Positions 7,895 through 17,408 of a stretch of DNA of 64,000 nucleotides are shown one piece after another. Positions within the stretch are counted from its first letter, which is position 1. Each line of letters starts with the position of its first letter. Both the position numbers and the translations under genes were made by a program. Below the pieces are notes generated by a model. That model was not told where the DNA came from and searched no databases. It saw only the letters and a list, made by a program, of their open reading frames with translations. This DNA is from Nocardia arthritidis (GTDB taxonomy: Bacteria > Actinomycetota > Actinomycetes > Mycobacteriales > Mycobacteriaceae), in NCBI RefSeq assembly GCF_011801145.1, contig NZ_CP046172.1, forward strand, positions 6,572,001-6,636,000, written 5' to 3'.

Positions 7895-8662
7895 GTGTCG
7901 CGAAACGGCCAGATCCCGGTGCATCGGGTGCCGCCCGGCGCCACCGCGATGGTGTTCGGCGCCGGGGTGCTGCCCGCCGGGCACTGGTTTTCCGCTCATG
8001 AACATCCGCAGCACCAAATCGCCTGGGCCGCACGAGGAGTCCTCGCGGTCGAGGTGGCGGAATCCCGGTGGGTGCTGCCGCCGACGCGGGCGCTGTGGAT
8101 TCCCGGCGGCACCGCGCACCGCACCGGCACCGCCGAGGGCGCCGAAATGCGCGGCATCTACCTGGAACCCGGCCGCACCCCGGTCTCGTTCGCCGCGCCG
8201 ACGATGATCCGGGTCACCCGGCTGCTGCGCGAACTGTTCGACCATCTGGGCGCGCCGGGCACCACATCCGACCGCCGCGCCCGCGCCGAGGCGGTGATCT
8301 TCGATCTGCTCGAGCCGGTGGACGTGATCCCGATCGGCGCGCATCCGCCCACCGACCCGCGCGCCGAACAGGTCGCCGCCGCCCTGATCGCCGATCCGGC
8401 GGATCCGCGCACCCTGTCGGAATTCGCCGCCGCGGTCGCCACCGGTCCGCGCACGCTGGCCCGCCTCTTCGTCGCCGAAACCGGAATCCCGTTCGGCCAG
8501 TGGCGAACTCAGATCCGCCTCGCCGCCTCACTCCCCCTGCTCGCCGCGGGCCTGCCGATCGCCCGCATCGCACCCCGCGTCGGCTACGCCTCCCCCAGCG
8601 CCTACGTCGCCGCCTTCCGCCGCACCGTCGGCACACCACCCGGCCGTTACTTCACCGCCTGA
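7895..8662 (+). CDS. AraC family transcriptional regulator
   Basis: A 255-residue regulator. The N-terminal half is a cupin-like sensing domain (GAGVLPAGHWFSAHEHPQHQ and VLPPTRALWIPGGTAH). The C-terminal ~100 residues form two helix-turn-helix units, with TGPRTLARLFVAETG and ARIAPRVGYASPSAYVAAF as recognition parts and GTPPGRYF at the end. This is the common architecture of AraC proteins that regulate a divergent gene in response to a small molecule. The divergent gene here is the methyltransferase. The GTG start is the first of the frame after the intergenic repeats. Confidence 0.85.
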   Translation: MSRNGQIPVHRVPPGATAMVFGAGVLPAGHWFSAHEHPQHQIAWAARGVLAVEVAESRWVLPPTRALWIPGGTAHRTGTAEGAEMRGIYLEPGRTPVSFAAPTMIRVTRLLRELFDHLGAPGTTSDRRARAEAVIFDLLEPVDVIPIGAHPPTDPRAEQVAAALIADPADPRTLSEFAAAVATGPRTLARLFVAETGIPFGQWRTQIRLAASLPLLAAGLPIARIAPRVGYASPSAYVAAFRRTVGTPPGRYFTA

Positions 8663-8715
8663 TGGGCGGTGTCGACAGAGCGCTCATGGCCCGAGCTAAG
8701 GGCCAATCCATCGAA

Positions 8716-9801
8716 CTATGGCCGGACGACCGAGCGCAGTACAACACGTCGGCGCAGCTTCGACAGCGCTTGTTCTACCTCGCTCAATGAAATCGTTTCG
8801 GTGACAAAGGCATCCAGGTCGAGCAAGCCCTGCCGGTAGGAACCGATCAGGGCTGGGAAGTCGCGCGCGGGCAAGGTGTCGCCGTACCAGGCGGACTTGA
8901 TCGAACCGCCGCGGACGCGTAGCTCGTGTAGCGGAATGTCGAGCTGCTCGCCGGGTGCGGGCAAGCCGAGCATGACGAGCGTCCCGGCTGGGCCGCGCGC
9001 ACGGAACGCCTGTTTCCAGGTCTCGACTCGTGCGGTCGTGTCGATGACGACGTCCGCGCCGAGACCGCCGGTCAGCGCGCGGATTCGCGAAAGCACGTCC
9101 GCGGAATCCGCATCGATGGTGTCTGTCGCACCGAAACTCTTCGCCCACTCCAGATTTCGCTGAACGCGGTCGACGGCGATGATGGGATCGGCGCCGGCCA
9201 GGCGGGCTCCGGCGATCGCCGCGACACCGATACCATCGCAGCCGAACACCGCGACGCTGTCGCCCCGTTCCACCGCCCCGGTGTGCAGGGCAGCGCCGAC
9301 CCCGGTGGCGATCCCGCAGCCGAGCAGCGCGGCCCCCGCCGGGTCGACCCCCGGATCGATCTTCGTGCATTGTCCCGCGTGTACGAGGGTCTTCTCGGCA
9401 AGGCCCCCGACCCCGAGAACCGGCGTGAGCGGGGTGCCGTCCGGAAGCGTCATCGACTGGGCGGCGGTCAACGGGGACAGACAATTCCACGGTTTACCTT
9501 TGCGGCAGGCGCGACAGGTTCCGCACACCGCTCGCCAATTCAGGATGACGAACTCGCCCCGGCGCACCTCGTCGACGCCGTCACCGACCTGCTCCACCAC
9601 ACCGGCGGCTTCATGACCGAGCAGGTACGGGAAGTCGTCACCGACCTTGCCGTCCCGGTAGTTCAGGTCGGTCTCGCACACCCCACACGCCTGTATCCGC
9701 ACCACAGCCTCGCGGGGACCCGGTTCCGGGATCTCGATCCGGGTCACCTCGACCGGCGCCTGCTTCGACCGCACGATCACGCCATAAACCAGTTGTGCCA
9801 C
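8716..9801 (-). CDS. Zinc-dependent alcohol dehydrogenase, S-(hydroxymethyl)mycothiol dehydrogenase-like
   Basis: A 361-residue medium-chain dehydrogenase with exactly the usual length of MscR, the NAD/mycothiol-dependent formaldehyde dehydrogenase. Shared segments include [15 protein letters not shown] [42 protein letters not shown] [11 protein letters not shown] and the VLRSVV C-terminus. Two key sites differ. The catalytic-zinc motif reads CGVCETD where the family has CGVCHTD, and the Rossmann loop reads GCDGIG where the family has GCGGVG. It may therefore be a paralogue with another substrate or cofactor use. I start at GTG 9801 because it follows GAGAGGTAGGG and restores the family length; the frame opens earlier. 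Confidence 0.75.
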   Translation of the reverse strand: MAQLVYGVIVRSKQAPVEVTRIEIPEPGPREAVVRIQACGVCETDLNYRDGKVGDDFPYLLGHEAAGVVEQVGDGVDEVRRGEFVILNWRAVCGTCRACRKGKPWNCLSPLTAAQSMTLPDGTPLTPVLGVGGLAEKTLVHAGQCTKIDPGVDPAGAALLGCGIATGVGAALHTGAVERGDSVAVFGCDGIGVAAIAGARLAGADPIIAVDRVQRNLEWAKSFGATDTIDADSADVLSRIRALTGGLGADVVIDTTARVETWKQAFRARGPAGTLVMLGLPAPGEQLDIPLHELRVRGGSIKSAWYGDTLPARDFPALIGSYRQGLLDLDAFVTETISLSEVEQALSKLRRRVVLRSVVRP

Positions 9802-9897
9802 GGACGCCCTACCTCTCACGCATCCGGGCCGCAGCACCGGATGCTCGCGGTGTGGTGTAGCCGCCGAACATGCCCGGCCAGCATAAACGCTTCTCGG

Positions 9898-10596
9898 CTA
9901 GCTGGATCCGTCCGTGCCACCGGGCAGCACCATGCCGGATTCGTAGGCGAAGACGACGAGTTGGGCGCGGTCGCGGGCCCCGAGTTTGGTGAGCAGGCGG
10001 CCGACGTGCGTCTTGACGGTGGCCACGCTGACGTGGAGTGCGGTGCCGACCTCGGCGTTGGAGCGCCCGGCGGCGATGTGCCGCAACACTTCTCGTTCGC
10101 GGTCGGTAAGGGCCGCGAGAGCGTTCGAGCGGGCGGCGGGTGCGGCGGGCTGGCGGGCGAACGCGCTGATCATCCGGCGGGTGATACTCGGTGCGAGCAG
10201 GGCGTCGCCGCCGGCCAACACGCGGATCGCATGCAGCAGTTGCTCGGGTGGCGAGTCCTTGAGAATGAAGCCGCCCGCCCCGCTGCGCAGCGCCCGGAAG
10301 ACATGCTCGTCCTGATCGAAGGTGGTCACGATGAGCACGTGCGGCCCCTCCGCACTGTCGGCCGCGATGTGCCGCATGGCTTCCAGGCCGTCCATGACCG
10401 GCATCCGGATATCCATCAGGACGACATCGGGTCGCAGTTGCCGGGTCAGCCGGACCGCCTCACTGCCGGTACCGGCTTCGCCGACGACGACGAGATCCGG
10501 CGCGGAATCGACCAGAACCCGGAAACCCGCGCGCACCAGTGCTTCGTCGTCGGCGATCAGGACACGGATCGGGTCCGGGAGTGCGGCGTCAGACAT
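9898..10596 (-). CDS. Response regulator, NarL/LuxR family
   Basis: A 232-residue response regulator. The receiver has ADDEALVRAGF, the phosphoacceptor Asp in DVVLMDIRMPVMDG and Lys in GGFILKDSPPEQ. The LuxR helix-turn-helix is at about 160-215 (LTDREREVLRHIAAGRSNAE and TVKTHVGRLLTKLG). It begins inside the last codons of the upstream kinase (8-bp overlap), so the two are one operon and a cognate pair. Confidence 0.92.
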   Translation of the reverse strand: MSDAALPDPIRVLIADDEALVRAGFRVLVDSAPDLVVVGEAGTGSEAVRLTRQLRPDVVLMDIRMPVMDGLEAMRHIAADSAEGPHVLIVTTFDQDEHVFRALRSGAGGFILKDSPPEQLLHAIRVLAGGDALLAPSITRRMISAFARQPAAPAARSNALAALTDREREVLRHIAAGRSNAEVGTALHVSVATVKTHVGRLLTKLGARDRAQLVVFAYESGMVLPGGTDGSS

Positions 10597-11818
10597 GGCG
10601 GTCCCGATGGAGCGGGAAGCTCGCGGTCACGGCGAATCCGCCCGCCGCGCGCGGTCCCGCCTCGAAACGGCCGCCGAACAACGACACCCGTTCCCGCATA
10701 CCCTCCAGGCCGAGACCCGAACCGCCGGCATCGATTCCGGCGGCCGCGGTGATCGGGCCGTCATTGATGATCAAGGCGGTCAATTCCGCTGGCGCATGAC
10801 GGATTTCTACCTGTGCGCGATCGGTGCGCGCGTGCTTGATCACATTGGTGAGCGCCTCCTGCACGATGCGATACACCGTGGTCTGCAACAGCGCCGGATA
10901 GTCGGCCGGCGTCCCGAGCACTCGATACTCCACCATCAGCCCATCGTGCCGCAGCCCGTCCACCAGACCGGCCACCTCGGCCAGGCCCGGCTCGAGCGGT
11001 TCGTCGCGTTGCCCGGGTTCCCGCATCTGCGACAGTACGGCCCGCAGTTGGGTCAGCGCGGACCGGCTGGCGGTCTCGATGGCGCTCAGTGCCCGGCGTG
11101 CCTCGCCCGGATTCTCCTCGACAAGCAACCGGGCGACGCCGGATCGGACGGCCACCATGCTCAGCGTGTGTGAGATCAGATCGTGCACATCGCGCGATAC
11201 CCGCAACCGTTCCTCGGCCCGGATCCGGCGTTCGGCCTCCGCGATGCGCTGTCGCTCCTGGTCGGCAAGGCTGTGCCGATACGCACGCCGGGTCCGGAGC
11301 ATGTCGCCGATCAGCCACGCGGGCAGTGCGATCAATGGCTGCACGAAATCCTGATCCTGATCCGAATACAGGTTGAACGCGATCGCTCCGGCAACAGATA
11401 CGGCAAGCACAGCAATAACGGTCGCGACCGCGGATTCCCGTCGCGGCCGCCGATCGGCGAGGGTCAGCACGGCGATACCGACGGCCGGGCCGGTATTGCT
11501 CACCCACGGCGTGAAGCGCACATCGGCCAGCGCCGCCGCACACAGCACGGCAGACAGCACCGCGAGCACGGCCATCGGCCAACGCCGTCGCACGATCAGC
11601 GGGGCGGTTGCCGCGAGACCGAATCCGGCGATCTCCCATGTGGATCCGATCCCGCTGGTCATGCCGACCAGCAGTGGTCCGGTGAACAGCACGAAACAGG
11701 TGAGGGCGATCGCAACGTCGATCGCGTCCGGGCCGACGGAATCCGCCAGGTGGCCGGTGACAAGCCGCCGATGCCACGGTGGCGATGACGGACGCGCCGG
11801 CGCTGAATCGATCGACAT
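10589..11818 (-). CDS. Sensor histidine kinase, NarL/DesK type
   Basis: A 409-residue membrane kinase. The first ~170 residues contain about six hydrophobic helices (for example AIDVAIALTCFVLFTGPLL and IGIAVLTLADRRP on the edge of one). The phosphoacceptor box is RVSRDVHDLISHTLSMVAV and the ATPase boxes are IVQEALTNVIKHAR and GSGLGLEGMRERVSLFGG. The open frame extends far upstream, but ATG 11818 (MSIDSAPARP) starts just before the first membrane segment and is the best start. It overlaps the response regulator by 8 bp. The signal is unknown. Confidence 0.88.
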   Translation of the reverse strand: MSIDSAPARPSSPPWHRRLVTGHLADSVGPDAIDVAIALTCFVLFTGPLLVGMTSGIGSTWEIAGFGLAATAPLIVRRRWPMAVLAVLSAVLCAAALADVRFTPWVSNTGPAVGIAVLTLADRRPRRESAVATVIAVLAVSVAGAIAFNLYSDQDQDFVQPLIALPAWLIGDMLRTRRAYRHSLADQERQRIAEAERRIRAEERLRVSRDVHDLISHTLSMVAVRSGVARLLVEENPGEARRALSAIETASRSALTQLRAVLSQMREPGQRDEPLEPGLAEVAGLVDGLRHDGLMVEYRVLGTPADYPALLQTTVYRIVQEALTNVIKHARTDRAQVEIRHAPAELTALIINDGPITAAAGIDAGGSGLGLEGMRERVSLFGGRFEAGPRAAGGFAVTASFPLHRDRHV

Positions 11819-11982
11819 GGGCCGACCGTAGCGGTCCCGTCCACGGCCGCGCATCGGCCTGCGGGTCAGCTCCGAGGTCGTCCGGAGGTAGGACGCCGCC
11901 CCCGATGTCCTACCAGGACAGGCGCCCATCTCTCGACCGCGGGCCGACGACGAGGAAGGGCGGCGGACGGGAGGGTGATGGC

Positions 11983-12576
11983 ATGAAAACTCCACGCGCC
12001 GAGCGCATCTCGTCCGGATTCGACCGTGTCCGACCGCCCCGTTCACGCCCGTCGGGCCCGTTGGTCGCGGTAGCCGTCGTTTCCTTCGCCGCAGGCATCG
12101 TGTCGGGCGGCATCTCCTACGCCAACCGATCCGCACATCGGGAAGCGCATGTCGCGGGCACCGCGGCCTGGTGGCCGCACCTCGCGCTGCTCGTGTTCGC
12201 GGTGGTCCTTGTCGTTGTCGTGACGCGCCGCGCCGCCCGCCCGGCCGGTCTGCTACTCGCACCACTCGGATCACCTGCCGCCCAGCGGCTCCGGCACACC
12301 CTGGCGGCAACCCGACGACACCCGACGGCCGCCCTGCGGCTACTGGTCGGCATCGTCCCCATGGCAATCCTGGTCTACAGCCCCTGGCGCATCGGCGAAC
12401 AGATCCTCGGCGGCCTGGACCCGAATTTCACCGCCAACGCCTGGGGCGGCCCGAGCTACCTGGGCGCAATGGCCTGCCACTACCTCGACGCCGCGCTGCT
12501 GATGGCCGCATCGGCGGGCCTGCTGAACCTACTGCTCCTCCCGGCCGAGGGCGCAAAGATCAACCCACCGCGATAG
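11983..12576 (+). CDS. Small membrane protein of unknown function
   Basis: A 197-residue integral membrane protein that I do not recognise. Four hydrophobic segments are visible: LVAVAVVSFAAGIVSGGISY, ALLVFAVVLVVVV, LLVGIVPMAILVY and a last one around ALLMAASAGLLNLLLL. A basic N-terminus suggests it stays in the cytoplasm. ATG 11983 is chosen because the frame upstream overlaps the kinase control region and because GGGAGGGTG lies just upstream. It is divergent from the two-component operon with about 160 bp between, so it could be one of its targets; that is inference. Confidence 0.6.
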   Translation: MKTPRAERISSGFDRVRPPRSRPSGPLVAVAVVSFAAGIVSGGISYANRSAHREAHVAGTAAWWPHLALLVFAVVLVVVVTRRAARPAGLLLAPLGSPAAQRLRHTLAATRRHPTAALRLLVGIVPMAILVYSPWRIGEQILGGLDPNFTANAWGGPSYLGAMACHYLDAALLMAASAGLLNLLLLPAEGAKINPPR

Positions 12577-12702
12577 TCGTGCCGACCACGCAGATCGGGC
12601 CGACCGAAAAGCGCGTCTCGTCGACCCGGCTGGCATGTCATCGGCCGGAATGATGCGAATTGTGGTGTGCGACAGCTGCTTACGAGCTCCGTGAACGGGT
12701 GT

Positions 12703-12732
12703 GCCGCCCGGCGTTTCGGACCGCCGGGCGGC
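12703..12732. terminator. Terminator hairpin after the SDR gene
   Basis: GCCGCCCGGCG (12703-12713) pairs fully with CGCCGGGCGGC (12722-12732) around an 8-nt loop, six bases beyond the SDR stop codon. It also separates the convergent membrane-protein gene. Confidence 0.65.
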
Positions 12733-12738
12733 GCGACT

Positions 12739-13479
12739 TCAGGCGTTGGTGCCGCTGTCGACGGTGATGGTGGCGCCGGTGATGCTGCGGCCGGTCGGGC
12801 CGGCGAGGAAGGTGACGGTGGCGGCGATGTCGTCGACGGAGCCGAAACGGCCGAGGGCGGTGAGGCCGACCTGGTGCGCGGCGTGTGCGCCGTCGGCCGG
12901 GTTCATATCGGTGTCGGTCGAGCCGGGCTGCACCAGGTTCACCGTGATTTGACGCGGACCCAGTTCGCGGGCAAGGGCTTTGGTGAATCCGTTGAGCGCG
13001 GATTTGCTGAGGTTGTATAGCGCGAGTCCGCCGAAGGCCGCGCGCTCGGACAGGTTGGTGCCGATGCTGATGATCCGGCCGCCGTCGGTCATATGCGCGA
13101 CCGCCGCCTGCGCACCGACGAATGCGGCCTTGGCGTGGATGGCGAGCGCGTTGTCGATCTCGGCGACGGTGAACTCCTCGAACGGTTTGGCCGTCCAGAT
13201 GCCCGCGTTGTTGACCAGCACGTCGAGCCTGCCGAATGCCGCCGCGGCCGCGTCGACGGCTTGCTTGACGGCCGCGGCGTCGGCGCTGTCGGCTTGTAGC
13301 GCGACGGCCCGCCGTCCGAGCGATTCCACCTCGGCGGCAACGGATTTCGCCTGCTCGGCGGCGTGCTGATAGGTGATCGCCACATCGGCGCCCGCCGCCG
13401 CCAGCCCGCGGGCGATGGCCGCCCCGATCCCCCGGCTGCCGCCGGTCACCAGCGCCGCTTTACCGGTCAGATCCGTCAT
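12739..13479 (-). CDS. Short-chain dehydrogenase/reductase (SDR)
   Basis: A 246-residue classical SDR. The cofactor loop is GGSRGIGAAIARGL, the structural motif is VLVNNAGIW, and the active-site pair is the Tyr and Lys of YNLSKSAL. The residue after strand 2 is not acidic-only (TYQHAAEQA), which points to NADP(H) preference. It is divergent from a TetR gene and shares an extended palindromic region with it. The pair is a common design in which the TetR protein represses an SDR that detoxifies or metabolises its own inducer. The exact substrate is unknown. Confidence 0.87.
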   Translation of the reverse strand: MTDLTGKAALVTGGSRGIGAAIARGLAAAGADVAITYQHAAEQAKSVAAEVESLGRRAVALQADSADAAAVKQAVDAAAAAFGRLDVLVNNAGIWTAKPFEEFTVAEIDNALAIHAKAAFVGAQAAVAHMTDGGRIISIGTNLSERAAFGGLALYNLSKSALNGFTKALARELGPRQITVNLVQPGSTDTDMNPADGAHAAHQVGLTALGRFGSVDDIAATVTFLAGPTGRSITGATITVDSGTNA

Positions 13480-13498
13480 CGTGAGCTCCTCTATTTTT

Positions 13499-13573
13499 TG
13501 TGTCGATCAATACATAAATACCTAAGCGCAGACCGGGCCGCGGCGTCAAGAGGTATATTTAACGATCGACACA
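13499..13573. promoter_or_regulatory. Operator region of the SDR/TetR pair
   Basis: TGTGTCGATC (13499-13508) is mirrored by GATCGACACA (13564-13573), and ATACCT on the left by AGGTAT on the right at matching distances. The two half-regions lie just upstream of the SDR and TetR starts respectively. The local sequence is strikingly A+T-rich for this genome, as expected for promoters and operators. Confidence 0.6.
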
Positions 13574-13588
13574 GAAATGGAGCCGACC

Positions 13589-14215
13589 ATGGCCGAACGC
13601 GGACGCCCGAGGGCCTTCGATCGCGACGACGCACTGCGCCGCGCGATGGAGGTGTTCTGGGAGCACGGCTACGAAGGTGCGTCGATGGGCGACCTCACCG
13701 GCGCGATGGGCATCAACTCCCCCAGCCTGTACGCGGCATTCGGCTGCAAGGAGGCGCTGTTCAAGGCGGCGATCGAGCTCTACCGGCGAACCGGGGGCAG
13801 TTATACCGAGCGCGCGCTGCGCGAGGAACCCACCGCCCGCGCCGCCATCGAGGCGATGCTGCGCGACAATGCCGCCGCGTACACCCGATCGGATACGCCG
13901 CGCGGCTGCATGGTCGTGCTGGCGGGTTCCACATACACCACCCGCAATACGAACATTCGCGATTTCCTCGCCGAGAAACGCAGGGCGACAACCGAAAGCG
14001 TGCGCGAACGCCTTGATCGCGGTGTGGCGGAAGGCGATCTGCGCGCGGGCACCGACACCGCGGCCCTGGCCGTCTTCTACACCACTGTGCTGTACGGACT
14101 TTCGATCCAGGCCCGCGACGGGGCGACCGCCGAAGAGCTCAACCGGTCCATCGATCAGGCCATGCTCGCCTGGCCGGAACCTACTTGCGTCGCAGCGCCG
14201 CGATCCGCTCGGTGA
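13589..14215 (+). CDS. TetR/AcrR family regulator
   Basis: A 208-residue repressor-type protein. The helix-turn-helix covers about residues 8-55 (GRPRAFDRDDALRRAMEVFW, then SMGDLTGAMGINSPSLYAAF). The C-terminal domain is of the kind found with SDR genes. An ATG 12 bases upstream is possible, but ATG 13589 is six bases from a GGAG ribosome site. It is divergent from the SDR gene and probably represses both genes. Its 3' end overlaps the convergent helicase gene by 35 bp. Confidence 0.85.
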   Translation: MAERGRPRAFDRDDALRRAMEVFWEHGYEGASMGDLTGAMGINSPSLYAAFGCKEALFKAAIELYRRTGGSYTERALREEPTARAAIEAMLRDNAAAYTRSDTPRGCMVVLAGSTYTTRNTNIRDFLAEKRRATTESVRERLDRGVAEGDLRAGTDTAALAVFYTTVLYGLSIQARDGATAEELNRSIDQAMLAWPEPTCVAAPRSAR

Positions 14216-15953
14216 GCTGATCGGCGGTGGCCAATGCCGTTGGCGGACCGCCACATTCGCGCCGCAGCTCACCGTGGATGACACCGTGCGGCTTACCGGT
14301 GCGGTGATGATGCATGGCGACCAGGCTGTTCAATTCGCGGCGTAGCTCACCGAGCCGGTCGGCGGTGGCCACCCGCTCGGCGGCCGTGGCCACCTGCGGC
14401 GACGCCTCGGATTTCGGCTCACCGCGCTCGGCGATCTGGCGCGCCTGCCGGTCGCGCAGCAGCTGCCGCATCTGATCGGCATCGAGCAGCCCGGGGATGC
14501 CGAGGTAGTCGGCCTCCTCGTCGCTGCCCGCGAAAGTGGCGGTGCCGAAGGACGATCCCTCGTAGATCACCTGATCCAGTTCGGCGTCGGCGGCCAGTGC
14601 GACGAAGGATCGCTCCTCCTCGCCCGGCTCGTCCTTCTGCTTGTTCGCATCGATGAGAAGTTCGTCGTCGAGCTCGTTCTTCTCGCGGTGCGGCTTGCCG
14701 ATGATGTGGTCGCGCTGCACCTCCAGCTGCGCGGCCAGATCCAGCAGCACGGGCACCGACGGTAGGAAGACGCTCGCCGTCTCACCGGGTTTGCGGGCAC
14801 GCACGAAACGCCCGATCGCCTGGGCGAAGTACAGCGGGGTGGATGCGCTCGTCGCGTAGACGCCGACCGCGAGACGCGGCACGTCGACGCCCTCGGACAC
14901 CATGCGCACCGCCACCATCCACGGCTGGGTGTTCTTGCTGAACTCGGCGATCCGCTCCGAGGACGCCGGATCGTCGGAGAGCACCAGGGCCGGTCGCTCA
15001 CCCGAAATGTGTTCCAGCAGTTCGGCATAGTCGCGGGCGCGGTCCTGATCGGTGGCGATCACCAGGCCGCCCGCGTCGGGCATGCCGGAGGCGCGCTTCT
15101 GGCGCAGCCGGATATCGGCGGCCCGCAGCACCGCGGAGATCCAGTCGCCCGCCGGGTCGAGCGCGGTGCGCCAGGCGCGTGCGGTCTGTTCGGCGTTCAG
15201 CGGCTCGCCCAGGCGGGCCGAGTACTCCTCGCCCGCGCTGTCGCGCCAGTGCGCCTCACCGGAATACGCGAGGAAGACCACCGGCCGCACGACGCCGTCG
15301 GCCAGCGCCTCGGCATATCCGTAGGTGTGGTCTGCCTTCGACTGCGGCAGACCGTGCTCGCCGGGTTCGTAGGTGACGAACGGGATCTGGCTGTCGTCGG
15401 AGCGGAACGGGGTTCCGGTCAGCGCCAGGCGGCGGGTCGCGTCACCGAACGCGTCGGCGGTGGCCTCACCCCAGCTCTTCGCATCGCCCGCGTGGTGGAT
15501 CTCGTCGAGTATGACCAGGGTCCTGCGTCTTTCGGTGCGGACCCGGTGCCGCGCCGGATGCGAGGCGACCTGCGCGTAGGTGACGACGACGCCGTGATAA
15601 TCGCCGGAGGTGCCACCGGTGGCGTTGGAGAATTTGGAGTCCAGTTGGATACCGGAGCGGGCCGCGGACTCCGCCCACTGGTGCTTCAGGTGTTCGGTGG
15701 GCGCGACGACGGTGATCTGGTCCACCGTGCGGTCGGCGAGCAGTTCGGCCGCCACCCGCAGCGCGAAGGTCGTTTTACCGGCGCCCGGGGTGGCCACCGC
15801 GAGGAAATCGCGGGGCTTGGTCGCGAGATATTTGGTGAGTGCCCGGCGCTGCCAGGCGCGTAGCGACCCGCCGGTCGCCGCGCCGCCCCCGGTTGACCCG
15901 GCGCCGCTCGGCGTTGCCTCTCCCGCCGCAGCGGCGCCACCCGACCCAGTCAC
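14181..15953 (-). CDS. DEIH-box superfamily 2 helicase (XPB-like)
   Basis: A 590-residue SF2 helicase. Motif I is ATPGAGKTTFALRVA, motif II LDEIHHAGD, motif III LTGTPFRSDD, and motif VI AIGRFVRARKPGE. The region between and after the RecA lobes is rich in charged residues (KNELDDELLIDANKQKDE) and the C-terminus is a helical tail. The group resembles the actinobacterial DEAD/DEAH proteins annotated as putative restriction-like or XPB-like helicases. Its natural substrate is not known. The frame opens at 16013, but GTG 15953 has TAGGG eight bases upstream; both starts are possible. No methylase or nuclease partner lies beside it. Confidence 0.83.
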   Translation of the reverse strand: MTGSGGAAAAGEATPSGAGSTGGGAATGGSLRAWQRRALTKYLATKPRDFLAVATPGAGKTTFALRVAAELLADRTVDQITVVAPTEHLKHQWAESAARSGIQLDSKFSNATGGTSGDYHGVVVTYAQVASHPARHRVRTERRRTLVILDEIHHAGDAKSWGEATADAFGDATRRLALTGTPFRSDDSQIPFVTYEPGEHGLPQSKADHTYGYAEALADGVVRPVVFLAYSGEAHWRDSAGEEYSARLGEPLNAEQTARAWRTALDPAGDWISAVLRAADIRLRQKRASGMPDAGGLVIATDQDRARDYAELLEHISGERPALVLSDDPASSERIAEFSKNTQPWMVAVRMVSEGVDVPRLAVGVYATSASTPLYFAQAIGRFVRARKPGETASVFLPSVPVLLDLAAQLEVQRDHIIGKPHREKNELDDELLIDANKQKDEPGEEERSFVALAADAELDQVIYEGSSFGTATFAGSDEEADYLGIPGLLDADQMRQLLRDRQARQIAERGEPKSEASPQVATAAERVATADRLGELRRELNSLVAMHHHRTGKPHGVIHGELRRECGGPPTALATADQLTERIAALRRK

Positions 15954-16120
15954 GCAGAAGACCCTAGCGGCCGGGACCGGCGTGTCGCCAAACCGACGCG
16001 GTGCACGCGACACTCGTCACACAGTTGTGCCGTCGTCCATCGCGCGACACCCCGTGTTCGCCGACACGATTCCAGGTCGGCGCGGTGTCGAACACCCAGG
16101 TGCGCGATGCTGTAGGCACC

Positions 16121-17314
16121 ATGAACGCCGAACCTCCGCCCCCGGGCGCCGACCCGCCGCCATCGGATGGCGCGGATCCCGCACGCCGCCCGCACGACGC
16201 ACCGGGCCGAGGCGCGGACCCCCGCATCAAGGCATGGGTGCTGCGCACCGGACGCCAACTGCGCACCCTGATCGTGCTGGTCGCCAAAAAGGCTTGGGAC
16301 GATTCGATTTTCGCGAAGTCGGCGGCCGCGGCCTTCTGGCAGACGCTCTCGCTGGCGCCGCTGCTGCTGGGCCTGCTCGGCAGCCTCGGCTATGTGGGCG
16401 GCTGGTTCGGGCCGGACACCGTCGATATCGTGCAGTCCAAGATCGTCAACTTCAGCCGAGACCTGTTCAGTCAGCAGGTGGTCACCGACCTGATCGAACC
16501 GACCGTGCACGATGTGCTCGGCCGCGGGCGCGGCGCGGTGGTCTCGGTGGGTTTCGTGCTGTCACTGTGGGCCGGATCCTCGGCGATGGCCACCTTCGTC
16601 GATTCGATCGTCGAGGCACACGATCAACAGGACGCCCGGCATCCGGTGTGGCAGCGGATCTTCGCGCTGCTGCTGTATCTCGGTTTCCTGGTGGCGTCCG
16701 TATTCATCCTGCCGCTGGTCGCGCTGGGCCCGCAGCTGATCGGGCGGATACTGCCCGCACCTTGGCGCGCAACGGGTTTGGCGCTGCTCGACGCGTTCTA
16801 CTATCCCGGCGTAGGGCTGCTGCTCATCGTCGCGCTCGCCACCCTGTACAAACTGGCGCTGCACACCTCGCTGCCATGGCACCGGCTGTTCCTCGGCGCG
16901 CTGGTGGCCGGCGTGTTCTTCATGGCGGCCAGCGACGGACTGCGCCGGTATCTGAGCTGGGTCACCGCGACCGGCGTCAGCTACGGGGCGCTGGCGGCGC
17001 CCATCGCCTTCCTGCTGTTCACGTTCTTCCTCGGCTTCGCCATCATCCTCGGCGCCGAATTCAATGCCGCCGTGCAGGAGCTGTGGCCCGCCCGCACCAC
17101 CCGGATGACGCAGGTACGCGACTGGATCGTCGGGCAGGTACTCGGCGATGACCCGGAACCGGATGAGGCACAACCGGATTCGCCGGAAAAGGGCGCTGTG
17201 GATGCCGCCGCCGCGGCGGGTGACGCGGACCGAAACGACGCGAACCGCATCGAACCGGCGAACATCACCGCGGCGGCAAAGGTCGGCGGCGAAGGCCATC
17301 GCCTGCGCAAGTGA
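16121..17314 (+). CDS. YihY/BrkB family inner-membrane protein
   Basis: A 397-residue membrane protein. After a Pro-rich cytosolic N-terminus of about 60 residues it carries the YihY/virulence factor BrkB domain with about six membrane helices. Recognisable segments are AAAAFWQTLSLAPLLLGLLG, SLWAGSSAMATFVDSIVEAH and YGALAAPIAFLLFTFFLGFAIILGAEFNAAV. The C-terminal ~60 residues are acidic and soluble. The family role is unsettled and some members have been linked to envelope permeability. In M. tuberculosis the homologue stands one gene before the DUF3039 gene, as here (from memory). Confidence 0.85.
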   Translation: MNAEPPPPGADPPPSDGADPARRPHDAPGRGADPRIKAWVLRTGRQLRTLIVLVAKKAWDDSIFAKSAAAAFWQTLSLAPLLLGLLGSLGYVGGWFGPDTVDIVQSKIVNFSRDLFSQQVVTDLIEPTVHDVLGRGRGAVVSVGFVLSLWAGSSAMATFVDSIVEAHDQQDARHPVWQRIFALLLYLGFLVASVFILPLVALGPQLIGRILPAPWRATGLALLDAFYYPGVGLLLIVALATLYKLALHTSLPWHRLFLGALVAGVFFMAASDGLRRYLSWVTATGVSYGALAAPIAFLLFTFFLGFAIILGAEFNAAVQELWPARTTRMTQVRDWIVGQVLGDDPEPDEAQPDSPEKGAVDAAAAAGDADRNDANRIEPANITAAAKVGGEGHRLRK

Positions 17315-17408
17315 ATCCCGCGCGCCGACGGCTCGGCGCAGCACGGCATGCCGGGCGCCGACGAGGCAGCGCCCGCCTCATATGGAAACGATCACCGGCG
17401 GGGCCGGA

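Noticed and set aside
14181..15953. Helicase as part of a restriction or defence island
   Set aside because: No methylase, nuclease or other defence gene lies beside it; the neighbours are an SDR/TetR pair and housekeeping-type membrane genes.
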